Assembly: GCA_944381535.1 (NCBI GenBank)
Contig: CALWLN010000189.1
Location: forward strand, 1 to 44,429
Length of the DNA stretch: 44,429 bases
Origin: an uncultured Lachnospiraceae bacterium
GTDB taxonomy: Bacteria; Bacillota; Clostridia; Lachnospirales; Lachnospiraceae
Direction: 5' to 3'
The notes under the pieces were generated by a model. The model was not told where the DNA came from and made no database searches. It saw only the letters and a list, made by a program, of their open reading frames with translations. Positions within the stretch are counted from its first letter, which is position 1. Each line of letters starts with the position of its first letter. The position numbers were made by a program, and so were the translations under genes. Positions 16,649-25,210 of this stretch are shown one piece after another.

Positions 16649-17917
16649 ATGAGAAAATATCATGTGATTGTTCTAGGGGGAGGCTTTGCGGGCTGTGCGG
16701 CTGCTATTGCTGCTGCCCGGAATGGATGTAACACCCTGCTGGTTGAGCAGTCCGGTTATCTGGGCGGTGCGGCGGCAAATTGTCTGGTCAATCCTTTTAT
16801 GCCCTACAGCACAACTGTGGAGAAGGACGGAAAAACGGAGACTCTTGTGCTCAGCCGGGGGATTTTTCGGGAGATATGTGAAAGACTGGAACAGGAGGGC
16901 GCTCTGTCCGGTCATGTATTTCATGAGGAATATCTAAAGCTTGTATTAGACAGCATGGTTATGGAGGCTGGTGTACAGGTATTGTTTCATTCCGTGCTGA
17001 CGGATGTCATTGCCACGGAGAACAATCTGAAAGGAATCACTGTTATCAACAAGGGGGGAAAGCAGACCTTTGAAGCGGAATATTTTATTGACTGTACCGG
17101 AGATGCGGACCTGGCAGTCATGAGCGGATGTCCCTATCATCTTGGAAGAGAGCAGGATCATCTATGCCAGCCGATGACCTTGTGTTTTCGCGTTGCCAAT
17201 GTGGATATGGAGGAGTTCCGAAGAAATTCCGATATAGAAAAAATGCAGGCGGTTTATAAGAGCTGGCAGGCAGCCGGTAAGACAAAAAATCCCCGGGAGA
17301 ATGTTCTGATATTCAGTCATATAGTAAATAATGTTATGCATTTTAATTCCACCCGCATTGTCCGGAAAAATCCGGTGGACGCTTTTGATTTGTCCATGGC
17401 AGAGATGGAAGCGCGCAGGCAGGCCTTCGAGCTGTTTCAGATGATGAAGGAAGAAATTTCCAGCTTCCGGAACGCCCAGTTTCTCATTTCCGCGCCCTGG
17501 ATTGGTGTGAGAGAGAGCAGAATGATTGACGGGGAACATCTGTTGACGGCGGAGGAACTGAAGGCCTGCACACGTTTTGAAGATGCGATAGCTGCGGGAA
17601 ATTATGATATTGATATTCATAATCCGGAAGGAAGCGGCACCAGTCATTATTATTTTCCCGCCGGACAGTATTATACCATTCCTTATCGTAGTCTGTTGCC
17701 GAAAGGCATGCAGAATCTGCTGGTGGCGGGGCGCTGTATTTCCTCTACCCATGAAGCCCAGGCTTCTTACCGTATTATGCCTATCGTATGCTGCCTGGGG
17801 GAGGCAGCAGGTGTGGGTGCGGCGGTAGCCCATAGGCAGCACAGCGCTGTCCGGGATGCGGACATCAGAGAAATTCAGCGCATACTGGTAGAAAACGGTG
17901 CTTTTATCGGAATTTGA
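16649..17917 (+). CDS. FAD-dependent oxidoreductase
   Basis: This 422-residue flavoprotein starts with a Rossmann dinucleotide-binding motif VLGGGFAGCAAAIAAARNG, then the VEQSGYLGG segment and FIDCTGDADLAV, which mark the FAD_oxidored (PF12831) family. A second FAD contact is LLVAGRCISSTHEAQASYRI near the C terminus. It is cytoplasmic, with no signal. It lies 30 bases after the ADP-ribosylglycohydrolase-like gene with its own AGGAGAGG site, so the two form an operon. Its 3' end overlaps the oppositely transcribed AraC gene by 43 bases. The substrate is unknown; a sugar, polyol or alkylated cofactor is plausible. Confidence 0.85.
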   Translation: MRKYHVIVLGGGFAGCAAAIAAARNGCNTLLVEQSGYLGGAAANCLVNPFMPYSTTVEKDGKTETLVLSRGIFREICERLEQEGALSGHVFHEEYLKLVLDSMVMEAGVQVLFHSVLTDVIATENNLKGITVINKGGKQTFEAEYFIDCTGDADLAVMSGCPYHLGREQDHLCQPMTLCFRVANVDMEEFRRNSDIEKMQAVYKSWQAAGKTKNPRENVLIFSHIVNNVMHFNSTRIVRKNPVDAFDLSMAEMEARRQAFELFQMMKEEISSFRNAQFLISAPWIGVRESRMIDGEHLLTAEELKACTRFEDAIAAGNYDIDIHNPEGSGTSHYYFPAGQYYTIPYRSLLPKGMQNLLVAGRCISSTHEAQASYRIMPIVCCLGEAAGVGAAVAHRQHSAVRDADIREIQRILVENGAFIGI

Positions 17918-18720
17918 AGTATGACCGCACGATATTTCAGGGGAGACATCCCCACCTTCTTCTTAAAAATCCGGCTGAAATAATACTGGTCATGATACCC
18001 CACGTCGGCCGCCACCGCGCTTACGCTCTTGTCGGTCTGGGACAGCAGCTGGCAGGCGGCGCTGACCCGCTGGGTTATGATATACTCGTTTGGCGAGACG
18101 CCGGTATGCTGTTTGAATATGCTGCGCAGAGAGGTGCAGCTCATACGCTCCAGCCGTGCCAGGCTGTCGATATTGATGGATTCCTGAAAATGCCGGTGGA
18201 TGTATTCCATGGCGGCGAGAGGCGCGCTGCTTTTGCCCCCTGCGCCGGCATATCTGCCGGTAAAAAGGAGAATTTCCCGTAACAGGCACAGAGAAAGCTG
18301 CCCGGCCGCCTCGTCATGAATCATAAATTCCCGGAACAATTTCTGAAAACAGGCAATGATGTCCTCCTGTATGCCGATGTGCTGCCTGACATTTGGCGCA
18401 AAGGAGGCCGATTTCGTGAGGGAATCCGCTTCAAAGCCGGTATAATGTACCCAGAGGTAGGTGGTTTTGCCCTCGCTTTTGTACTGATAGGTATAGCCCG
18501 GTTCAAAGATGATGACGTCCCCGGGAAGCAGAGGGAAGGCGTCCGTGATCATTTTTCCCTCTAAAACATAGATATAATAATGATCATGCCGGACACCTCT
18601 GTTGGAAAAGCTGGCTTCCTCGGACACCGCCCCCACACAGTTGACCTGCAGGGGAACCCTGTCGTTTTTCCGGTTGGCGTCGCTCTCGTATTTCGTGTGA
18701 AAATAAGTCTGTGTATGCAT
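17875..18720 (-). CDS. AraC-family transcriptional regulator
   Basis: This is a cupin plus double helix-turn-helix regulator. The sensor domain includes HDHYYIYVLEGKMI and LLPGDVIIFEPGYTY; the DNA-binding part covers the last 100 residues (SLARLERMSCTSLRSIFKQH, VGYHDQYYFSRIFKKKVG). I place the start at the ATG ending at 18720 because AGGGAAG precedes it; a longer form starting at 18774 adds 18 residues but has a weaker site. It is transcribed away from the DUF4091 hydrolase gene at 18842, with a 67-121 base shared promoter region, so it probably controls that gene and itself. The 3' end overlaps the FAD gene. Confidence 0.9.
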   Translation of the reverse strand: MHTQTYFHTKYESDANRKNDRVPLQVNCVGAVSEEASFSNRGVRHDHYYIYVLEGKMITDAFPLLPGDVIIFEPGYTYQYKSEGKTTYLWVHYTGFEADSLTKSASFAPNVRQHIGIQEDIIACFQKLFREFMIHDEAAGQLSLCLLREILLFTGRYAGAGGKSSAPLAAMEYIHRHFQESINIDSLARLERMSCTSLRSIFKQHTGVSPNEYIITQRVSAACQLLSQTDKSVSAVAADVGYHDQYYFSRIFKKKVGMSPLKYRAVILQIPIKAPFSTSMR

Positions 18721-18841
18721 GCTGTCTCTTCCCTGTTTTGTTGAAAAGTCTATTTTTGCTGTTTGTTTATCCATTGTATTCCCATATTCTCTATTATAAA
18801 CTATACGGTATAAAAAGCAACAAAATTAAGGAGGTATTGCC

Positions 18842-20500
18842 ATGGAATTTCAAATTGTACAGCTTTCGTCTCTGGAAAAAGTAAGGACAGCGGATTCCTT
18901 TGCCTGTGATGAAATACACAAAAAAACAGTTCTGGCGGGGGAACGGTTTTCGTATCAGATCTGTGTGAGATCCAACCGCCGTTTTCGGACGGAGGTTTCC
19001 GTGGAATCCGGGCTTCCTGTAAGGCTCTATCTTGTAAAGGACGCCTGCATGGATATGCCGGCGTCGGACAGGAATATGCCCGGGGAGGATTACATCACGC
19101 TGGAACCGGGGACTATGCCGGATATTCTCATTCCGCTTGAGGAACAGAATTACAAAGTGATCCTTTCACAGGATATCACCACCCTTTGGGTCCGGGCAGA
19201 TATCCCAAAGGATGTGGAGCCGGGGTACCATCCGATCAAAATCAAATTTGCCTCGGAGCCCGGACAGCTTCCGGAGGGTTCCTCCTTTGAAGTTTCCAGG
19301 GGAATGGACATTGAGGTCCTCCCGGCTGTGATACCGGACCAGAGGCTGATCTATACCAGATGGTTCTATGCGGACTGTGTCGCGGTGCAGCACAATGTGG
19401 AAATCTATTCGGAGAAGCATTGGGAGCTGATTGACAAGTACATTGCCGCCGCTGCGGATGTGGGAATCAATATGATTCTGGTGCCGGTCCATACGCCGCC
19501 CCTGGATACGGCCGTTGGCACTGCAAGGCCCTGTGTCCAGCTTGTGGATATTGAGAAGAAAGGGGAGAAGTATGAATTTTCCTTTACGAAGTTCAAACGC
19601 TTTATCGATATCTGTAAGAAGAACGGGATCCGGTATTTTGAGATCGCCCATATGTTTTCCCAATGGGGAGCAAAATGCGCGCCGAATATCATGGTGACGG
19701 AAAACGGCAAAACGGACTATCTGTTTGGATGGCATGTGGCGGCGGATTCCCCGGAATACATTTCCTTCTTAAAGCAATACATCGCAGCCATCGTACAGGA
19801 GCTTGAAAAAGAGGGGATCAGCGAGAACACCTATTTCCATATTTCCGATGAGCCTTCGCCGGGCAACATGGACACCTATCGGAAAGCGGTAGAGATTATG
19901 CGTCCGTTGATTGGGAACAGTAAAAGCTTTGACGCCCTGTCTGATTACAGCTTCTATGAAAAAGGACTGGTGACCATTCCGGTTACAAGCATTGCCCATA
20001 TCCAGGAGTTCCTGGAGCATGAGATTGACAACCAGTGGGTATATTACTGCTGCGGCCCCGAACGGGTATTTTCCAACTGCTTTCTGGCAATGCCCTCCCA
20101 TCGAATCCGTATTTTGGGATTCTTGATGTACAAATACAACATCAAGGGTTTCCTGCAGTGGGGCTTTAATTTTTATAATTCAAGCGTATCACAATACGCC
20201 ATTCATCCATACCTGACCACCTCCGGCGATAAGTCCTACCCTTCCGGAGACCCCTTTATCGTATATCCGGGCAGAGATACGGTCTACGGTTCCATTCGGG
20301 GCCAGGTCACCTACGAGGCCGTCCAGGACATGGATATCTGCTTCGCCCTGGAGAAGCGCATTGGCAGGGAGGCCGTGGTGGCGATGATTGACGAGGCGGC
20401 AGGCGGCAGCCTGCGGTTTGATGAGTATCCCAGATGTAAGGAGTATCTGGAAAATCTAAGGGCTGAGATGATTGCGAAAATAGGAGAACTTTCGGAATAA
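18842..20500 (+). CDS. GH123/DUF4091-like glycoside hydrolase
   Basis: This 552-residue protein combines an N-terminal beta-sandwich (residues 1-170) with a TIM-barrel-like domain. The barrel carries YFHISDEPSPGN at about residue 338, the adjacent Asp-Glu pair expected for substrate-assisted hexosaminidases of the GH123/DUF4091 group. FLQWGFNFYN and YPGRDTVYGSIRG near the end are also typical. There is no signal peptide, so it would act inside the cell on an imported oligosaccharide, possibly with an N-acetylhexosamine. GGAGGT precedes the ATG at 18842. A strong terminator follows. The substrate is inferred from family only. Confidence 0.82.
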   Translation: MEFQIVQLSSLEKVRTADSFACDEIHKKTVLAGERFSYQICVRSNRRFRTEVSVESGLPVRLYLVKDACMDMPASDRNMPGEDYITLEPGTMPDILIPLEEQNYKVILSQDITTLWVRADIPKDVEPGYHPIKIKFASEPGQLPEGSSFEVSRGMDIEVLPAVIPDQRLIYTRWFYADCVAVQHNVEIYSEKHWELIDKYIAAAADVGINMILVPVHTPPLDTAVGTARPCVQLVDIEKKGEKYEFSFTKFKRFIDICKKNGIRYFEIAHMFSQWGAKCAPNIMVTENGKTDYLFGWHVAADSPEYISFLKQYIAAIVQELEKEGISENTYFHISDEPSPGNMDTYRKAVEIMRPLIGNSKSFDALSDYSFYEKGLVTIPVTSIAHIQEFLEHEIDNQWVYYCCGPERVFSNCFLAMPSHRIRILGFLMYKYNIKGFLQWGFNFYNSSVSQYAIHPYLTTSGDKSYPSGDPFIVYPGRDTVYGSIRGQVTYEAVQDMDICFALEKRIGREAVVAMIDEAAGGSLRFDEYPRCKEYLENLRAEMIAKIGELSE

Positions 20501-20511
20501 AATGGTGTCAG

Positions 20512-20552
20512 GATTGGCGATAGCGTACGGCTATCGCCAATCGTTGTTTTAT
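20512..20552 (+). terminator. Intrinsic terminator after the DUF4091 gene
   Basis: A perfect 13-bp stem (GATTGGCGATAGC with GCTATCGCCAATC) around GTACG is followed by GTTGTTTTATT. Confidence 0.9.
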
Positions 20553-20584
20553 TCTATAGGAAAGTTCTTTGAACTTCCCTATAG
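20553..20584. repeat. Palindromic hairpin element, copy B
   Basis: CTATAGGAAAGTTC and GAACTTCCCTATAG form a 14-bp stem with one mismatch around TTT. The GGAAAGTTC core is shared with 4522-4569, and the CTATAGGAAA end with the hairpin at 22758-22803. Confidence 0.7.
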
Positions 20585-20636
20585 AATAAAAAGCCCGACC
20601 GGCGCTTTTTTATATTGTACGGTTTTTGTGGAAAAA

Positions 20637-20665
20637 TTTTTGCCTTTGTGTTAGGATAGTATAAA
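20637..20665 (+). promoter_or_regulatory. Candidate promoter of the MNT/HEPN pair
   Basis: TTTTTG (20637-20642) and TATAAA (20660-20665) are spaced by 17 bases, 50 bases before the first start. Confidence 0.45.
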
Positions 20666-20714
20666 GGGTGTTGCAAACAAAATGATAGGAAGTGAGTAGA
20701 GGAGGTATACACAT

Positions 20715-21047
20715 ATGCCATATGGAATTCAGACAGAATTATCAGAGTTTATATTATTTGTAAAAAGATGTTTTGGGGAAAGCTTGAGGAGTGTTATTGT
20801 GTATGGTTCTTATGCCAGAGGAGATTATGATGAAGATTCAGACATTGATATTATGATACTTGTAGCCTCGATGGAAGAAGAGATAAAACAATTAGAAAAC
20901 AATATATATGATGCAGCATTTGATTTGGAACTGAAGTATGGTAAGGTTCTTTCACCAGTGATTAAAAATCATGAGTTTTTCGAATACTGGTCAGATACCC
21001 TTCCTTTTTATCGTAATATTAAGACGGAAGGGGTGAAGGTTGCATGA
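20715..21047 (+). CDS. Minimal nucleotidyltransferase (MNT), possible antitoxin
   Basis: This 110-residue protein has the complete minimal nucleotidyltransferase signature GSX10DXD: G31-S32 in VYGSYARGDYDEDSDIDIM, with D43 and D45. In MntA/HepT-type modules such proteins modify the partner HEPN RNase with AMP and so neutralise it. The base composition is clearly more AT-rich than the flanking genes, which suggests acquisition by transfer. GAGGAGGT precedes the ATG at 20715. The last four bases overlap the HEPN gene start. Confidence 0.85.
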   Translation: MPYGIQTELSEFILFVKRCFGESLRSVIVYGSYARGDYDEDSDIDIMILVASMEEEIKQLENNIYDAAFDLELKYGKVLSPVIKNHEFFEYWSDTLPFYRNIKTEGVKVA

Positions 21048-21466
21048 CGGAAAAACAGAAGGATTTGTGTTTTTACCGGATTTCACAAGCGGAAGAAACG
21101 ATAGGAAGTGCTAATCTTTGTCTGGAGAATAGTTTTTATAAGGACGCGATTAACAGGTCATACTATGCAGCTTTTTATGGGGTAAAAGCGGTACTAGCAT
21201 TAGAAAATGTTGATTTTAAAAGACATAAAGACGTAATAGCGTATTTTAATCAGAATTATGTTGCAACGGGATATTTCCAAGGGTCAATAGGACATTTACT
21301 TGCGCGGCTTCAGAAAAAGAGGGAAACCAGTGATTACGATGATTTTTTTATAGCATCTTATAAAGAAGCGAGAGAACAATTGGAAGCGGCTGAAAATATT
21401 TTAAAAGAAATTAAAAAATATATAGAAAGTCAAGGAGTTTCCCGCTTTTTTCAGAACAATATTTAG
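21044..21466 (+). CDS. HEPN-domain protein, partner of MNT
   Basis: This 140-residue all-helical protein is of the HEPN family (AINRSYYAAFYGVKAVLA at about residues 36-52). In active HEPN RNases an arginine is followed four to six residues later by histidine; here R38 is followed by SYYAAFY, so tyrosine occupies the histidine position. It may thus be catalytically inactive or use a different residue. The ATG overlaps the MNT stop, so the two are translated together. As a toxin-antitoxin or defence pair this is a family-level inference; a role as a nucleotide-binding pair is also possible. Confidence 0.82.
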   Translation: MTEKQKDLCFYRISQAEETIGSANLCLENSFYKDAINRSYYAAFYGVKAVLALENVDFKRHKDVIAYFNQNYVATGYFQGSIGHLLARLQKKRETSDYDDFFIASYKEAREQLEAAENILKEIKKYIESQGVSRFFQNNI

Positions 21467-21510
21467 AGAAAATTGGTTTATAAAGATTTACTGGAAAGGA
21501 ACGAGACGCA

Positions 21511-22713
21511 ATGCACCTATTGGAAGATGAAAAGCAATGCTATATAAGAAGCGCCTACGAGGCATGTGATCCGGCCGAAAAAGAACAACTGTTAAACAAT
21601 TTAAAAGAAGTGGACTGGACCGTCCTTGAGAATCTTGAAAAGAAAGAGACGGAGCGAAGAACCTTTTCCCCCATCGAGGCGGTGGATGTCCGGGAACTTG
21701 AGGAGCGCAGGGAGGAATTTCTGAAAGCCGGCCTTGCAGCCCTCCGGGAGGGAAAGGTAGGAGCCGTTCTGCTGGCCGGCGGTCAGGGAACTAGGCTTGG
21801 GCTGGACAAGCCCAAGGGGACTTTGAACATTGGGATCAACAGGGAATTGTACCTCTTTGAACGGCTCATTTTAAATCTCATGGAAGTGACGGACCAGGCC
21901 GGAGCCTTTGTGCCCCTCTATGTGATGACCAGCGATATCAACAATCAGGAAACAGTGGAATTTTTTGAGAAGCACCAATACTTCGGCTATCCCAGGGACT
22001 ATGTGAAATTTTTCATCCAGGAGATGGCGCCTGCCTGCGATTATGAGGGACGGGTGTATATGGCCTCCAAGACAAAGCCTGCTATGTCTCCCAACGGAAA
22101 CGGCGGCTGGTTCGGCTCCATGGTGAAGGCCGGGCTTCTTGAGGACATCCACCGCCGTGGAATTGAGTGGCTGAATGTATTTGCGGTGGATAACTGCCTG
22201 CAGCGGATCGCGGACCCTCTCTTTATCGGAGCGACCCTGGTTTACGGGAAGGAGTGCGGCGCCAAGGTGGTGCGCAAGGCGGCGCCGGAGGAGAGAGTGG
22301 GCGTCATGTGCCTGGAGGACGGAAAGCCCTCTATTGCCGAGTATTACGAGCTGACCGACGAGATGAGAAATGCCAGAACCGAGAAGGGCGACCTGGCCTA
22401 CGGCTTCGGCGTGATATTAAATTATCTTTTTTCGGAGAAGAAACTGGAGCAGGTTGCGGAGGAAAAGCTGTGCATTCATGTGGTGGAGAAAAAAATCCCC
22501 TATATGGACGTGGACGGCAGCCTTGTGAACCCCACAGAGCCAAACGGCTACAAATTTGAGACGCTGGCGTTAGACATGGTGCACATGATGGCGGACTGCC
22601 TGCCCTGCGAGGTGGTGCGGGAAAAAGAATTTGCGCCCATCAAGAATCTGCACGGCGTAGATTCCCTGGACAGCGCCCGGGAGCTGATGAAGGGGTGTGG
22701 AATCGAGTTGTAA
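21511..22713 (+). CDS. UDPGP-type nucleotidyltransferase (UDP-sugar pyrophosphorylase)
   Basis: This 400-residue enzyme of the eukaryote-like UDPGP family joins UTP with a sugar 1-phosphate. It has the nucleotide-binding loop LLAGGQGTRLGLDKPKG at about residue 90, PNGNGGWFGSMVKAG, and the conserved VFAVDNCLQRIADP. Residues near the C terminus (VEKKIPYMDVDG) match the UDP-N-acetylglucosamine pyrophosphorylase branch. It probably makes UDP-GlcNAc, UDP-GalNAc or UDP-glucose for envelope polymers. GGAACGAG precedes the ATG at 21511. It is followed directly by the promoter of the cysE leader. Confidence 0.88.
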   Translation: MHLLEDEKQCYIRSAYEACDPAEKEQLLNNLKEVDWTVLENLEKKETERRTFSPIEAVDVRELEERREEFLKAGLAALREGKVGAVLLAGGQGTRLGLDKPKGTLNIGINRELYLFERLILNLMEVTDQAGAFVPLYVMTSDINNQETVEFFEKHQYFGYPRDYVKFFIQEMAPACDYEGRVYMASKTKPAMSPNGNGGWFGSMVKAGLLEDIHRRGIEWLNVFAVDNCLQRIADPLFIGATLVYGKECGAKVVRKAAPEERVGVMCLEDGKPSIAEYYELTDEMRNARTEKGDLAYGFGVILNYLFSEKKLEQVAEEKLCIHVVEKKIPYMDVDGSLVNPTEPNGYKFETLALDMVHMMADCLPCEVVREKEFAPIKNLHGVDSLDSARELMKGCGIEL

Positions 22714-22731
22714 AAATCCTCCCCCAAAGGG

Positions 22732-22760
22732 TTGACAAAAACAGGAAATACGCATAAACT
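22732..22760 (+). promoter_or_regulatory. Promoter of the cysE T-box leader
   Basis: TTGACA (22732-22737) and TAAACT (22755-22760) are spaced by 17 bases, 19 bases after the upstream stop codon. Confidence 0.8.
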
Positions 22761-22803
22761 ATAGGAAACGCCATAAGGAAAGAGTTATGACGTTTCCTAT
22801 AGT
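22758..22803. repeat. Long perfect hairpin at the start of the T-box leader
   Basis: ACTATAGGAAACG (22758-22770) pairs with CGTTTCCTATAGT (22791-22803), and CATAA with TTATG extends it inward, about 18 bp in all. It overlaps the -10 element and the expected transcription start. Its outer bases match the palindrome at 20553-20584. Confidence 0.7.
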
Positions 22804-22804
22804 G

Positions 22805-23100
22805 ATACGGAAAAAGGCTTAGAACGGAAAGAGTAGCATACGGATTCCCGACAGAGAGGAGCGGCCACCGGCTGAAAGCAGCTCCAGGCAAAGACGTATG
22901 TGAAGTGCCTCCGGGAGCCGGTGGAGTGAAAGATATTACAAAACGGGGAATGCATGGGTAGAACCGGTTTCTCCGTTTACGGAACAGTAGCTTCATCCGG
23001 GTTGCACACGTTACGTGCCTTGAGGGAAATGCGCCTTGCGCGTTTACTTAGAGTGGAACCGCGGATAACTTCGTCTCTATTTGGAGGCGGAGTTTTTTGT
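22805..23100 (+). promoter_or_regulatory. Cysteine T-box riboswitch
   Basis: This leader of about 300 bases accounts for the long gap before cysE. Stem I includes GACAGAGAGGAG and CCGGCTGAAAGCAGCTCC, and the specifier loop reads GAAGTGCCTCC with the Cys codon TGC at 22906-22908. The T-box itself, AGAGTGGAACCGCGG, is at 23050-23064. A terminator (AACTTCGTCTC 23067-23077 with GAGGCGGAGTT 23084-23094, then six T) competes with the antiterminator. Uncharged tRNA-Cys would let transcription proceed into cysE and cysS, which fits both products. Confidence 0.95.
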
Positions 23101-23118
23101 TTATATAGGAGTGAGCAT

Positions 23119-23814
23119 ATGGGAATCATTCAACAGGTAAAGGAACAGTTTCAGATCATACGTGAGAGGGACCCTTCCATCAAATCCCCCTGGGAGGTGC
23201 TTCTGTACCCCAGCTTCCGGGTGATGTTAAGCTATCGGAAGGCACATAAATTATACGAAAAAGGGCATTATTTCAGAGCAAGACGGATCTCCCAGCGGGC
23301 TGCCCGGCGAACGGGCATTGAGATTCACCCGGGAGCCGTCATCGGCAAAGGATTTTTTATCGACCACGGCAGCGGAGTGATCATTGGTGAGACTGCCATT
23401 ATCGGAGATAACGTCACCCTGTATCAGGGCGTGACCCTGGGCGGAACCGGCAAGGAGACGGGAAAGCGCCATCCCACCCTGAAGGACAACGTGATGGTCA
23501 GCGCCGGGGCCAAGATTTTGGGCTCCTTCACCATCGGGGAGAATTCCAAGATAGGGGCGGGGAGCGTGGTCTTAAAGGAGGTTCCCCCAAACTGTACCGT
23601 GGTGGGAGTGCCGGGCCGGATCGTCAAGCGGGACAATGTGAAGGTGCCGGTCAGCGATATGTGCCAGACGGATCTGCCGGATCCCATTATGGAGGACATC
23701 ACCGTTTTGCAGAAGGAGAACTCTGCCCTCTGTAACCGGGTGATCGATCTGGAAAAAGAATTAAGAGAGCTGCGCTGTAAGGCGTGCAAGGAGGAAAAAC
23801 ATGAAAATCTATAA
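23119..23814 (+). CDS. cysE: Serine O-acetyltransferase
   Basis: CysE acetylates serine to O-acetylserine, the first step of cysteine synthesis. The 231-residue protein has an N-terminal helical part and left-handed beta-helix repeats. [17 protein letters not shown] contains the catalytic Asp-His pair, followed by [16 protein letters not shown] and the helix end GIPGR-like [11 protein letters not shown]-terminal coiled region of about 40 residues is extra. TAGGAGTGAG precedes the ATG at 23119. The gene overlaps cysS by 14 bases and is controlled by the cysteine T-box. Confidence 0.95.
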   Translation: MGIIQQVKEQFQIIRERDPSIKSPWEVLLYPSFRVMLSYRKAHKLYEKGHYFRARRISQRAARRTGIEIHPGAVIGKGFFIDHGSGVIIGETAIIGDNVTLYQGVTLGGTGKETGKRHPTLKDNVMVSAGAKILGSFTIGENSKIGAGSVVLKEVPPNCTVVGVPGRIVKRDNVKVPVSDMCQTDLPDPIMEDITVLQKENSALCNRVIDLEKELRELRCKACKEEKHENL

Positions 23815-25210
23815 TACACTGACAAAGCAGAAGGAAGAATTTGTCCCTGTGGAGGAAGGCAAGGTAAAAATGTACGTCTGCGGGCCCACGGTCTACAACT
23901 ACATTCATATCGGAAATGCCCGGCCCATGATCGTGTTCGACACTGTGCGCCGGTATCTGGAGTACAAAGGGTATGACGTGAATTACGTCTCCAATTTTAC
24001 CGACGTAGATGATAAAATCATCAAAAAGGCCATGGAGGAGGGCGTCTCCGCCCAGGAAATCTCCAGCCGTTACATTGCGGAGTGCAAAAAGGACATGGCG
24101 GCCATGAACGTGAAGCCTGCCACCACCCATCCCCTGGCCACCCAGGAAATTGACGGCATGCTTCAAATGATAGAGGAGCTCATTGAAAAAGGCTATGCTT
24201 ACCGGGTGGAGGACGGTACGGTGTACTTCCGTACCCGCAAATTCCCGGAATACGGCAAGCTGTCCCACAAAAATCTGGAGGATCTGCAGGCCGGACATCG
24301 GGATATCAAGGTTACCGGGGAGCAGAAGGAGGAGGAGACGGACTTTGTGCTCTGGAAGCCCAAGAAGGAGGGGGAGCCCTATTGGGATTCCCCCTGGAGC
24401 CAGGGCCGATCCGGCTGGCATATCGAGTGCTCCGTCATGGCCAAAAAGTATCTGGGGGACGAGATAGACATTCACGCCGGCGGCGAGGATTTGATTTTCC
24501 CCCATCACGAAAATGAAATTGCCCAGAGTGAGGCGGCTAATGGGAAGCATTTCGCGAAATACTGGATGCACAACGGATTTTTAAATATCGACAATAAGAA
24601 AATGTCAAAGTCCCTGGGAAACTTTTTCACCGTCCGGGAAATCAGCGAGAAATATGATCTGCAGGTGCTGCGGTTCTTCATGCTAAGCGCCCACTACAGA
24701 AGTCCGCTGAATTTCAGCGCGGAACTGATGGAGGCCGCAAAGAGTGGTCTGGAGCGCATTGTCACGGCGGCGGAGAACCTGAAGCATTTGATGAGTGCCG
24801 CCCAGGCAGGCCGTTCCATGACGGAGGAGGAAGCCGCAATATTCGCCGGAAGCGACGTTTACGTGGATAAATTTGAGGCGGCCATGGACGACGATTTCAA
24901 CACGGCGGACGCCGTTTCCGCCATATTCGAGCTGGTAAAATACATCAACACCCATGGAGACGCCGGAAAATCTCCGGAGCTTCTGCAAAAGTTTTACGAC
25001 AGGCTTTCCTCCCTGTGCGATATTCTTGGTATTATCGTGGAGCGGAAACAGGAAATCCTGGATGACGACATCGAGGCCCTCATCGCCGAGCGCCAGGCGG
25101 CCCGGAAGGAGAAGAACTTTGCCAGAGCCGACGAGATTCGCGCACAGCTTCTGGATATGGGAATTATCCTGGAGGACACCAGAGAAGGGGTAAAATGGAA
25201 ACGAGCATAA
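23801..25210 (+). CDS. cysS: Cysteinyl-tRNA synthetase
   Basis: This class I aminoacyl-tRNA synthetase (469 residues) charges tRNA-Cys. It has the zinc-binding cysteine of [18 protein letters not shown], the HIGN signature, the KMSKS loop at about residue 267 and [12 protein letters not shown]. The FPHHENE segment supplies further zinc ligands. The ATG at 23801 follows AAGGAGG inside the end of cysE, and the 3' end overlaps mrnC by 16 bases. Synthetase and biosynthetic gene thus share one tRNA-sensing leader. Confidence 0.98.
   Translation: MKIYNTLTKQKEEFVPVEEGKVKMYVCGPTVYNYIHIGNARPMIVFDTVRRYLEYKGYDVNYVSNFTDVDDKIIKKAMEEGVSAQEISSRYIAECKKDMAAMNVKPATTHPLATQEIDGMLQMIEELIEKGYAYRVEDGTVYFRTRKFPEYGKLSHKNLEDLQAGHRDIKVTGEQKEEETDFVLWKPKKEGEPYWDSPWSQGRSGWHIECSVMAKKYLGDEIDIHAGGEDLIFPHHENEIAQSEAANGKHFAKYWMHNGFLNIDNKKMSKSLGNFFTVREISEKYDLQVLRFFMLSAHYRSPLNFSAELMEAAKSGLERIVTAAENLKHLMSAAQAGRSMTEEEAAIFAGSDVYVDKFEAAMDDDFNTADAVSAIFELVKYINTHGDAGKSPELLQKFYDRLSSLCDILGIIVERKQEILDDDIEALIAERQAARKEKNFARADEIRAQLLDMGIILEDTREGVKWKRA

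Noticed and set aside
14012-20500. Polysaccharide utilisation locus of the SusC/SusD kind
   Set aside because: No SusC/D-like or ABC sugar transporter is encoded and the organism is Gram-positive; only enzymes and AraC regulators are present.
22758-22803. Inverted repeat considered as an insertion-sequence end
   Set aside because: The whole element is 46 bases, with no transposase and no visible target duplication.
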